This document shows positions 25,524-35,465 of a DNA stretch of 64,000 bases, piece by piece. Below the pieces are notes generated by a model. The model was not told where the DNA came from and made no database searches. It saw only the letters and a program-made list of their open reading frames with translations. The first letter of the stretch is position 1. The number at the start of each line of letters is the position of its first letter. The stretch comes from Eremomyces bilateralis CBS 781.70. Taxonomy: Eukaryota; Ascomycota; Dothideomycetes; Eremomycetales; Eremomycetaceae. The position numbers and the translations under genes are program-made. Where the stretch lies: assembly GCF_010015585.1 (NCBI RefSeq), contig NW_022985082.1, forward strand, positions 425,150 to 489,149. Reading direction: 5' to 3'.

Positions 25524-27278
25524 CTACGCCTTGGGGCTGCTCGCGGGCGACCCTCCCGTCTTCGCCTTCAGCGCGGAGAAGAACTTCGATAGCTCCTTGT
25601 TGTCCATGTCGGACTTCGCCTCCGATTTTGCTGTCGTTGGGGTTATGGGGGTAGCTGGGGCGTCCGGCTTTGGTGCGGCTCGGCTTGCTTCGCGTTCCTG
25701 TTGATTGTTCTCCCTTAGCCAATATTCTCCTTGCAAAGCTATGGCCATGCCGCGACCATACAATCGACGAAATGAGGGAAAGGCATCGTCCGGATTGTAG
25801 TCGAGGAATGAAAATGACGTAGAGAATCATACCTCAATCCTCCTGATCTCCTCCTCAGCATCCACATTCACCCCCCCGAAATTAAACTGCACCGGCCCAA
25901 TATGATCCTCCACCACCCTCCCTCCCGCACTCTCCGTCGTCGCCGCCACAATCGAGCTCAGCACCCCCGCGTTGCTCGCCTTCGGCTTGTTCGCCTTCTC
26001 CTTCTCGTCCTCACCCTGCAACTTGTCGAGGATCGACCGCTGCTGCTCGAGGAACACTTGGTTGTCGGGCGCGGACACAGAGATGCTAGTAGCGTGCGAG
26101 CGGATGAGGTCAGTGCCGAGGGTGCCGCGCGGAGAGGGGATGTGGGATTTATAGAGGGCGAGGACGGAGGACGTTTCGGAATGATCGGGGGAGTCTGAAG
26201 GCGATTGGTCGGATGGTTGGAGAGAGTTGGAGGGAGAAGACGCGTCGATGTCGAGGTCCCAGATCTTGCTGACTTCTTCGACGTCCAATCCTTCTCTTAA
26301 CACGCGGATCTTGCCCCAGGAGTCCCAGTTCGGCGGCACCAGGACCTGATCGCGATCGATTACGTTATGCTTCAACTGACTCCGTTTCAACATCGATTGA
26401 ATTCCCAACATCGCGTGCACCAGATCCCGCATGGGCGCCGATGCCTGTGGAGACGACATCGTGTATACCAGCCCCGCACCATGCTTCAGCAAGACCGTCC
26501 GTAGAACCTGCAGAACGAAATCGAACTCCTCTTCCCTCCACCCCCGTTCCCGCTCGAGCCCTTCTATCGCCTCGGCGTTCTGCGCAACCACGCACAGCGG
26601 CAGCCCGAGCGGCGAATCCCATTCCCCCGGCCCTAACGGCACCACCACATCAGAGCCCGCCGTTCCAGGTCTTTCACCCGCACTCGCCTCCGCGCCGGGG
26701 CCTCGCTTCCGCTCCCTCCACGCCCTTACCTCCGCCTCCATCACCTCCTTGACCTCATCGTCCGCTCCGTCCACTAGGATTCTCACCCAGCGTATCCACC
26801 CGCGTAACTTCCGCAACCATTCCCATGGCCGTGCCCAGTCGAGTAGCAGGACAACGCACATCCCCCCGTCGACCGCGTCTTTCGACAACACCACTTTCCT
26901 AGCCAACGGCACTAGCGCCTCGTCTGCGGGGTCGGAGACCATATAGCACCCTACCCTTGCCAGAACATCTTCCTGGTCAGCGTCCAGCACATCATGGTAC
27001 GTGTACCCCAGCGCTAGGTCGTTTGCGAGCGGGTTACTAGGGTTCGTAGTGTTCCGCAGATTGTTCAGGGGTCGGTTACGCGAGGACGCAGGGTCATGTG
27101 TTAGGGAGGTGAGGAAATCGCGTTGGGAATTCGGAGTGCCGCCGAGGATAAGGAGGGTTTTGTTGGGGAGGCGTTTGCTGGTGCTGGCGGCGTCGAGGAG
27201 GGAGGACCAGATGGAGGGGGGTTGGGCGGTGGTGGTGGTGGATGCACCGGTGGAGGAGCGGGGTGGACGGGAGGCCAT
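25524..27278 (-). CDS. Cytoplasmic dynein light intermediate chain
   Basis: Two exons, 25833-27278 and 25524-25697, with a 135-bp phase-0 intron; the product is 539 aa. It is a dynein 1 subunit that binds the heavy chain and, through its C-terminal region, cargo adaptors; it acts on microtubules in hyphal transport. Seen: the Ras-like domain start SIWSSLLDAASTSKRLPNKTLLILGG, WARPWEWLRKLRGWIRWV, and VLVPPNWDSWGKIRVL. The C-terminal helix-1 type stretch NKELSKFFSALKAKTG is also present, close to the end. The P-loop position reads GGTPNSQRD and so lacks the usual GK[ST], as known for fungal members. The exon-2 acceptor was chosen to join EEEIRRIE to EREASRAAP; other acceptors nearby change only a few residues. 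Confidence 0.9.
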
Positions 27279-27600
27279 TGTTTGCGCAGTGAGAGGGTAT
27301 GGGTGTTTGTGGGAGAATAGCTGGATTATATTCTCATTTTTGTGAACGCTGGAATGTGTTTGGTTATGTTGGTTATGTTGATGATATGGAACGACGTTGA
27401 AATTTGGGAGACGCGAATTTCCCCAGATTCCGCGTCGAAGCTCGGACCAATCAATCGGACTTTTTGATATGACGAGGTGACGACTGTTTCTTCAACTTTG
27501 ATATTATATTCCCACCAAACAATCCGTACAAAAATTCAGCCAGAGATAACATGAGGATCGAATTCCATATCTGATAAAACAAAGCGAACCACCAGTCAAC
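27279..27600. promoter_or_regulatory. Divergent promoter region, dynein chain / IST3
   Basis: These 322 bp between two start codons must serve both genes. An AT-rich patch lies at about 27490-27560. No clear TATA box is seen. Confidence 0.5.
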
Positions 27601-28404
27601 ATGAACACCATCCGCCAAATCAAAGAACTCAACAAGCGCGAGCTCGAAGCCGGAATCACCCCCGAAGGCTCCTGGCACGCCGACTACCGCGACACTGCCT
27701 ACATCTTCATCGGTGGACTCCCTTTCGAGGTCTCCGAAGGTGACATCATCACCATCTTCTCACAATATGGCGAACCCGTCTTCATCAACTTGGTTCGTGA
27801 CAAGGAAACTGGCAAGAGCAAGGGTTTTGCGTTTCTGAAGTATGAAGATCAGAGAAGTACCGATTTGGCGGTGGATAATATGGGAGGTGCTGTGGTTCTC
27901 GGCCGAACGCTGAGAGTCGATCATACGAGGTATAAGAAGAAGGATGATGAGGAGTTGGCAGATAATACTATGGCTGCCACCCAGCCCGTGGACGAAGATG
28001 CCATGGATGTGGACGATGACAGGAAATCACGGCATAAGCACGGTCGTCGGGATTACTCTGAGGAGCGTTCACGTTCGCCAGACCGTCGGAGAATCAAAGA
28101 CAGGCACGGATCGAAAGAAGGTCGGAGATCGAGGGATAGAGGGAGGGATAGATGGAGGGATAAAGATCACCGGGACTCGGATCGCGAAGAGAGAAGACAT
28201 AAAAGCAGACGTATGAGGGACGGGTCCGGTGAAGAAGCGCCTCGCAGGTCCCATCGCCGACACCGGAGGGATGACAGCGAGGACCGAGATTCGAGAAGGG
28301 ATCGACGAGAGAGGGAGAGGTTACGGTCAGAGGAACGTGCAAGACGGCCGAGGCATGAAGAGGATGGCGAGAGTCATCGAGCACGAGATAAGACTCGCAG
28401 TTAA
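27601..28404 (+). CDS. ist3: IST3/Snu17-type RRM protein (RES complex, spliceosome)
   Basis: A single exon; the product is 267 aa. It is a U2 snRNP-associated splicing factor and, with Bud13 and Pml1, part of the pre-mRNA retention and splicing complex in the nucleus. Seen: MNTIRQIKELNKRELEAGI at the start, conserved in the family, then an RRM at about 32-112 with RNP2 YIFIGGL and RNP1 KSKGFAFLKY, and RTLRVDHTRYKKK just after. The C-terminal 130 residues are Arg/Asp/Ser/Glu-rich, RS-like. The yeast protein is shorter (148 aa); the long RS-like tail is usual in filamentous fungi and animals (RBMX2). Confidence 0.93.
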   Translation: MNTIRQIKELNKRELEAGITPEGSWHADYRDTAYIFIGGLPFEVSEGDIITIFSQYGEPVFINLVRDKETGKSKGFAFLKYEDQRSTDLAVDNMGGAVVLGRTLRVDHTRYKKKDDEELADNTMAATQPVDEDAMDVDDDRKSRHKHGRRDYSEERSRSPDRRRIKDRHGSKEGRRSRDRGRDRWRDKDHRDSDREERRHKSRRMRDGSGEEAPRRSHRRHRRDDSEDRDSRRDRRERERLRSEERARRPRHEEDGESHRARDKTRS

Positions 28405-30552
28405 GGCTGCCTGGTTGTCAAACTCGTTCATCACAGACATTTATATGCCTAAACCCCACGATGGTACTGAGTACTGGCCCGTCGCCACCTACAAAGTCAG
28501 GTCCCCAGATTTGCCGAAACGCCTCAAATGTGCTGTCGCCCTCCATCAGGAATATTCATCCGGACAGTACCAAGATTTTGGACGTTATACGCAGCAAGAC
28601 ATGCCCTACATGGGCCACAATCTGCTGGTGCACTCTCTCAAACGGAGCTAAGTTCACCTCGACCGATTGGCTGTTTCATCAAGCAAAGCTAGCCACCGAC
28701 CCAAGACTCACTAGCAGAATTCGGCAATCTATCAGGCTCTCCATATACCACCGCGAAATAATGGAAGTACCTCACCTCATTTTCCCAGGTGTCAGTATGG
28801 TGGGCGAAGAGTGGTGTGCTTGGGATCCGGCTGGTAATGCTGTGCTGCTTCAATAAATTGAAAGCAGGTTCTACATTCCATTTAAATCTCAAGTGTACTT
28901 GGAGCATTTCTTCACACACTATCCTCGGGAAACAATGACTTTTCATACTGTCTGTCAAGACTTCGATCCTTATTTCCTGCAAAGCAGTTACATTCCATAC
29001 TCGGTCCTCACGCACCTGCCGTCCTCCCCTTTCGATGACTTTGGGCGCGCTCACCAATCCGTGGACATCTAATTTCTTCCTTTCCGACAGTTATCGGCTC
29101 AATTTACCCGAATAAGCCGCTACTGGGCCTCCTCCACCATCGTCTCTGCATATATCAGCAAGAATGCGCGGCAGCGGGTGGACGCCACTCTTGCAGTCCC
29201 CCAATAACAGATGGTCTATATTGCAGTCTTCCAACAACTTGATCCCCAAGTGGGTCCACGGCCGAGAAGCGTACGATGGTGGCCCCACAAGGGTGATGTT
29301 CACAAGAGAAATTGACCGCAGACTGCCTATGCTTCCCGAGAAAGGTCCCATGGTCCTCCGAATTGATCATAGGAATATATTAAGTTTCAATTCAAAGAGA
29401 GATGTTTGTAAACGTGTGGTAGGTGAGGCGAAGTCTTGGAAATCAGTAAATCCACAGATTCATAATTAACTAAGACGGAGTTCAACGTTTATTACTACAA
29501 CTATCCGATGACACGAGTTTTTCAGATAAGCCTCAGGAGAAATGCTTTCCTTAAATGTTTGAAACTTGAATTCCCTTGTGCGTTTGATCGAGATCCTTTT
29601 TTAGAACGGTGCATTTTAGAAATACCGGGAAATCAGTCACTGATTTCAATGACAAGCACTGATGGAAGCCTATCAAGACTAATCAGCCCAATATGTAGGA
29701 GCTGTGTTATGTTTGCCATTTCAGGGGTTTGCTTGATTTTCTAGATTCTTATTCCTACAGTTGAACGAGCTAGGGACTGGAGAACAAGCGTTCTCGCCAT
29801 GCCTTTGAAAGTCTGAGAACCAGTTACAGTAAGTGGCCAGATCGGTTGAGCCCAGTACAAGGATTAGGATAAGGGTGTATAGAATTGCAAAGATTGTCTT
29901 TTCATCGAAGCTAGCTTATAAGTAAATCATCAATTCGCCTTGCAGTGATCGCATTATATCTAAGGTCATAAGCCGGAACTCCTTGAGCCTCTTGTAATTC
30001 ATTAGAATAATAGTCACTGCCATAGTGCTGATCCTGGAGATCTCTATGGTCATAGTATATTTTACGTGGCTAGCATCATACTGAACAAGAAAAAGAATGT
30101 CTTAATATACCTACTGCAAGGATAAGTGCATTAATGGCTCCTTCATCACTATTTCCAGGATCCTGCCAGCATATGGATTTCGGCTAGCATATTCCCATAG
30201 GGTGCAGAAACCATTTTCACATCGCCATGGATATTGAGACTCAGGGGTAAAGCAGCAATGGCATCAAAAGCCGATGGTGGATAATATAATTCAATATTTG
30301 AATCGTTTGGGGTGGCATCGGCCGCACTCTTGATGACTGTTGTAAGATTTTCGGCCCTTGGGCCCTCAAACGAATGGTTTGGGTGTCCCGTATTGACACA
30401 AGTGATGTCAGATGTCACAAGAGAAATGACCTAGAATTAGAGGAATTGTTCATCGCGCGGCTCTAGCTTTTCGGATGGATGACTTTTTCATACCATGGAC
30501 TTTGAAAATGTTAATACCCATTTATTGACTCCCTCCGTCCTTCGCAATTGAA
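28405..30552. other. Long AT-rich spacer with an F-box relic
   Basis: This 2.15 kb starts the gene-poor stretch. The 3' relic of an F-box gene at 29091-29390 is listed separately. A 90-codon minus-strand frame at 30149-30418 begins with GTG and has no family I recognise. The rest shows nothing. Confidence 0.5.
29091..29390 (-). pseudogene. 3' relic of an F-box family gene
   Basis: The minus-strand frame ending at 29091 reads GSIGSLRSISLVNITLVGPP…, then WTHLGIKLLEDCNIDHLLLGDC. This lines up with the end of the intact F-box protein at 30553-31809 (NSIRSVSLVGIQLVDPL, then LATALLEHFKIDRLLIAEC). Only the last about 85 codons are open. Upstream the frame is interrupted, and no F-box or ATG is present. 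It is a truncated copy of the same host family. Confidence 0.6.
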
Positions 30553-31809
30553 TTAGCTGCTAACAGCACCTCTGGCACGGAGAAGCTGATTCAATGCCTC
30601 CTCAATCTCCGTCTCCCCAGATGCATCTATATCCAGAGGCCCTTTGCCATCGTCGCCATGAGCCAGTGCGAAATCTCCGTGAACCATGCACTCTGCAATG
30701 AGTAGCCGATCAATTTTGAAGTGTTCCAACAGCGCAGTAGCCAGTCGACTCCAATTCTTGCCACGAATACTTCGATCCAAAGGATCTACAAGTTGTATGC
30801 CCACCAAGGAAACGGATCGGATACTGTTGACATGCTTTCGCAGGAAAATCAGCAGATCATCCACGTTTAGTGTCCACGAGTTCAATTCTAGCTCTTTCAA
30901 ATGGTTGAAGTTGACTTCCTTCGCAAGGAATTGAAATAACCGTTTCCCGACCTGTTTTCTCAAGTGCGTCGAGTCAGACAGTATCAATCTCGATATACCA
31001 GGCGCCGTGTTTAAGAACCCAGACACAAAATGCCAAACAAACAGACTAGGTCCCGACGAGGTATCGACACCCAACTCAAGAGTCTCCAACTGTTTGAAGG
31101 ATACCTCTCGGAGAATGTCGTAATAGAAGTTTGGCAGAGCTAGTTCAGTAAGAAGAATCCCGCCGATGTTGTTGCGCGGACCAATATGTAGCCTCTTGAC
31201 GGGTATTTCGCTCCACAAAATGGCAGATATTACTATCCGGTACACATATGAGGAGGCGCTTGAGTCATCGAGATACCCATAAATAACATTTTTACGAAGG
31301 CGTTTTAAGCCCCATGGGGTTGGGTCCATTTCAGGGAGATGATCAAATATCCGTTCGTAGTGAGGTCCAACGATTGCGATCTCAGTGCACCGTTTGAGCC
31401 GAGCAAATATCTCCCTCAGTAACATCTTATCCTCGTCATTGTCTCTCCGACACTTCTGTTCATTGATAAACTCTGTGGGTCCTTTTACATCGGAGTCATC
31501 GGAGTCATACAGATCAGTATGCTTAGTATGGACGCCACAACAAACGCCATCAGTAGCGAACGTAACGCTTTTGATAGCAGGGCCAAGTGCGGGATCTCGA
31601 GCGATGTCTAAAAGACATAGTAGGCTTTCTTCCGTAAGGAGATGATTTCGTCGAGAAAAATATTTATCTTTGAACGCCCGAAGGCTTGTGTCTCGTAAGA
31701 GAGAGCATGTTAATCGATAATCGAAGAGATTCTCGGGATAGTAACTATTTCCGATGACTTCTCCGATTTCTTCAAGGATCTCCACAGGGAGAGATACGAT
31801 GCGGGCCAT
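30553..31809 (-). CDS. F-box domain protein of a fungal expanded family
   Basis: A single exon; the product is 418 aa, starting at a good ATG (MARIVSLPVEILEEIGE). Seen: a degenerate F-box at about 5-45 (SLPVEILEEIGEVIGNSYYPENLFDYRLTCSLLRD), then a Leu-rich body with weak leucine-rich character (HLKELELNSWTLNVDDLLIFLRKH, SIRSVSLVGIQL). Known: such proteins are numerous and variable in filamentous ascomycetes and are presumed Skp1-binding adaptors; few have known targets. Two decayed relatives lie at about 29.1 kb and 40.5-41.8 kb, so this is the only copy here that looks whole. Confidence 0.8.
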   Translation of the reverse strand: MARIVSLPVEILEEIGEVIGNSYYPENLFDYRLTCSLLRDTSLRAFKDKYFSRRNHLLTEESLLCLLDIARDPALGPAIKSVTFATDGVCCGVHTKHTDLYDSDDSDVKGPTEFINEQKCRRDNDEDKMLLREIFARLKRCTEIAIVGPHYERIFDHLPEMDPTPWGLKRLRKNVIYGYLDDSSASSYVYRIVISAILWSEIPVKRLHIGPRNNIGGILLTELALPNFYYDILREVSFKQLETLELGVDTSSGPSLFVWHFVSGFLNTAPGISRLILSDSTHLRKQVGKRLFQFLAKEVNFNHLKELELNSWTLNVDDLLIFLRKHVNSIRSVSLVGIQLVDPLDRSIRGKNWSRLATALLEHFKIDRLLIAECMVHGDFALAHGDDGKGPLDIDASGETEIEEALNQLLRARGAVSS

Positions 31810-32401
31810 GGTGGCAGATAGCTGCGTTCGAAGGGATAAACTGTTGCTTTCTCGTTCAGTCTTTCCGATGTCATCTATATTCTATTAGCAATGCGTCATT
31901 GTTAAGTTCTCAGTGATACTTACTAATACCAGGAACAGTCCCAGTGAGTGTTGTCCCACTTCCCACCCACCAGAGGTACTAAGGCAACCTTTTGTTGAGT
32001 AGTCCAGACTCCAGAGGTGGAGTGGTGGACCAAGGCAAAAGGAAGTTTGATAGGAATATGGGGGGGGTAGTGTGGCGTGTGTAGCTGGCAGGTTGGGACG
32101 TTGGGTGGCCATTTGGGCACGTGTCCCCGACATGATACCCACATTTATACACATCCCAAGGCTCTCAACTTCAATCAAACTTTACGCATACAAGAATGAG
32201 CACAGGCGGTCCTGATTCCCGTTCGCGACCTATCAGTTGCATTGGGAGATCTACAGAATATCTTCTGGTAAGACTATTTATATTTAACATGCCCGTTTAG
32301 GATATCATGTGATGGTTGCAACTCCAGCAGTCTTTGACCATGGACAAATTACTAATTGAAGCATAGAAGACTACAGTAGGAGACACCTCTTCGTTCTGTC
32401 T
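31810..32401. other. Intergenic between tandem minus-strand genes
   Basis: These 592 bp hold the F-box gene promoter and the 3' end of the Hsp70-like gene. A G-rich run (about 8 G) lies near 32060. No gene is seen. Confidence 0.5.
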
Positions 32402-34889
32402 TCAATGAATTTGGTTCCATCCCTGCTGTCCATTCAACTCGTGTACTGAATTCACCATGTTTGGTGCATGACCGGTTTCCATTTCCGGTAGTTCTGCCAC
32501 CAGGGTATTCTCCAGTTGGAATTTCTGTGGCGTGTTGCCCATCCCCCAGCCGTCATCGAATTGCTGGGCCGGAGGAATTGTTTCTGGCGGATTTGTTGCT
32601 TGCCATTCCACTTTGATGGGGTCTCCGGTCGAATGCATCTTCCCTTGGAACCATAGCTCAAACCGAATGTCCGCTGTAGAAGACTTTGTCAGTGTTGCCC
32701 GTCAATATCGCTAGGGTCTTCGTACCAGGACCAAGAACGACTCGAATGGAGAATTCAACTCGATAATATTTGGGTCCATTGTTCCAGAAGTGCCTGTTCT
32801 TGAGCTTGAAACTGGTCAAGTCGAGTGAGGACAAGTCCGACTGCACCTTACAAAGTGTCGTGCAATCTATTGGATTTAACTTCGGCGCTCGTATAGGTGA
32901 GGAGCATACATACTAGGGTCGATTTGAAAAGGGAGTATTTCTTTCGCTACGTTTGATGCGATCACGTCTGTGGGAAATATTCGAGTGGGATCCCCTGGTG
33001 GGACTTTTCGCCGAAAGTTGTGAATGATGGGCCTATCTATGGACACCGGATCGCCCTGTTTTCCCACATGGTGAGTGGCCATGCACATGGTCTTGAGTTT
33101 TTTCCACTTACCTTTTTGATAAACCACTCTACTGTATCATGTAAGTATAGCTTGTCGTCAAGCGCATCACGCACTGTCTGCCTATTATGATGCTGTGGAT
33201 TTTCGGGATTGTACAAGACCTTGCATTTCTGTTCGACTTATCAACATTCATCATGGGGAAGACGGCACACAGCTTACGGTTCCGTAGGACGCCCTACAGC
33301 ATCTCCAACCGAGAATGGACTTTCCGGAACTGAGTTTCGCAATGCGATCTGCCACGAGGCCCTTGCACACGGCCAGCTGAGGATCAGGTGCTACCCTCAC
33401 TTGCATTTGCCGGGCAGTATTCAGATGTGGAGAGCCATCGCCAGCGGCATATCGCTCTCTCAGCTTCCTTTGGACGTATAGAGAGTTGCCCAACCCCCCA
33501 GAGAGGACCATATGAGCCTAGGCGGTTAGAAAATTTCCCTTTGTTTTCAAGGGCTTTAACTCACTATTCGCTCGCTTGGATCTTTTTGCTGCATCCGCTG
33601 AATCTGCGTGTCGATGAGTTGGAACAATTTTTTAATCTGCTCTGGTGTCAGACTTTCATTGTATACAGTCTACTCGTCCACCTACCTGTGGATCAAATAG
33701 TGCTTGAAGCTCCACTCTGCCGTCTTTTAGTCTACGGTCTTGTTTCGAACACTCAAGTCTATACCTACATCTTGAACTGCATCTCTCCATTGAAGATACC
33801 AACTAGTCCATTGCTGTATGCATAGCTAAGTTTGGGAATGGGGATGGAGAAGACTTCTGCATCGTCTGCTGAGCCATAGTCGCATTTCGCGTTTTGGAAC
33901 TCCTTGGATTTCATCATCTCCCACGCCGTTTCTTCTATGTCAATGTTTAGTGGACCAGTTTGGTTCGCCATCTTGAGTCTTGCCTCGGCTTCCTTCTCAA
34001 ACTGGGCATCGATGAAGGTCGAGCCTACCGTTGAACCGAAGACGACATCAAGTTGTCGAAGGGATAAGCAGCCGCTGGTAACGTCCGTCACACGCAGAAC
34101 TGAGAGATCGGTTGTTCCACCGCCAACATCGCAGACGAGGACAACATCTCCCTCGGAAAAGATTCCCGACGCCTCCTGAGACGTGTGGACAGCGGCCGCT
34201 TCAGCTTCAGTCAACCCGATGGTTGTGGTGTGAGAAGGGTATTTTCCAAAGCCTGCGAGACTAGTAATCGAGCGAAATCTCTCGACGGTTGCTGGTTGCC
34301 ATGTCGTTGGAACGCTAAAATGGAATTCTACGATTGCATCTTCCCATCGTTTGCGAGCAACTTCCGATGAGAGTTTTGCCTCAATGTGTTGGTTGAGACA
34401 GCGCAAATAATCGGTATACCTACATATCAGGTTATTGGTGACTATCCTTGCTCTGTATCTTTGCTTTACCATTTTTCCACTTCTTCGATTGACTTTGCTG
34501 CGAATTCAGGTGCCTTTGCTTGTGCTTTCCAGAGTTTCTCCTCGTCAAGCCAGACTTTGAACCATTCCTTATAGTCCTTATCTTGCGCAGTCATTTCAGA
34601 GATATTCTCTGACAGAAATCCCCAACTTGAAGGCTGAGGCCTGTCGCGAGGATACACCAGAAGCGTTGGAACTTTGTTCTCGTTTGCTTGCGATCGTCCT
34701 GGCCAACGCTGGATCCATCTCACCGTTTTGGAGCCAATGGACAAGTTGGCGTAAGCTACACCAGTGCACTGAGTATTCCATTGTGTCAGCGATGCGAAAC
34801 CTCTTCCAAATTATGACGAGAAAACTTAATACCGTCATGCCAAAGTCCACTGCCACCACAACATCAGGCCTCGGGGTGTTTGAATTCAT
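32402..34889 (-). CDS. Hsp70-like ATPase of the fungal HSPA12-type group
   Basis: Ten exons: 34833-34889, 34470-34768, 33769-34419, 33686-33731, 33565-33639, 33278-33517, 33112-33228, 32914-33055, 32726-32866 and 32402-32673. Introns are 37-64 bp; the product is 679 aa, and phase holds at all nine junctions. Seen: phosphate-1 motif VVVAVDFGMT, split by intron 1 from CTGVAYANLS; phosphate-2 VCDVGGGTTDLSVL at about 214-226; adenosine motif VLSGGLGNSLYVQ. The C-terminal beta-rich part (YYRVEFSIRVVLG, then FELWFQGK) is not a classical Hsp70 substrate domain. There is no signal peptide. Known: such proteins are common and often multicopy in filamentous fungi with unknown clients. The 37-bp intron 33732-33768 is short and may be placed wrongly. 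The gene is divergent from the membrane protein at 35466. Confidence 0.85.
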
Positions 34890-35465
34890 CCTGCGGAAAT
34901 GAAATCTAGAGGTCAAATCCCTCCGGAGTTACCTGCTCGGGATTATCTCAAAGATCAGAAATCAAAACAAAACACGATCGTGTCTCTTGTTAGCCTTGTT
35001 GTGGTTTTTCGAACAAGTCAACTCCCATATGCGCTGCACCACATCAAGAAGTGTGGCTCTCGTTACCGGGCTCCGAACTCTAAATCTAGCCTTGCGTTGC
35101 GTTCATTTTTTCTGCAGCCGCAAGTCCTCTCGACCAGTCTGCCTACATTCCTTTTTGCCGTTCAACCGGAATTGGATCCACACCGCTTAAGAGCCTTGTG
35201 CCCAAGGGTATGCCAAGCGTGCCACCCAACATCTGGTGCATGAGGCCGATCGCCTGGAGCCCAATGCATCACATTGCAGGACTCTCTGGAAAGGGGGACT
35301 GGGGGATACCGCATCGAATCCTAGAAGCTAGATCAGCTCCCCTATGAATTCGGTTGCAGAGCCGTTTAAATATACAGAACAGTCCAGACTGAGGTATTTT
35401 TTATAACAACTCCATATACCAAAGTCAAAGTCAACCCGGAGCCTGGTGGTTTGCTAGAAACAAAC
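34890..35465. promoter_or_regulatory. Divergent region, Hsp70-like gene / membrane protein
   Basis: These 576 bp separate two divergent starts. An AT-rich TTTAAATATA word lies about 100 bp before the membrane-protein ATG and may serve as its TATA element. Confidence 0.45.

Noticed and set aside
30149-30418. Minus-strand frame of 89 codons (…NIELYYPPSAFDAIAALPLSLN)
   Set aside because: Protein-like in part, but it starts with GTG, has no ATG or clear splice partner and no known family; left as unexplained.
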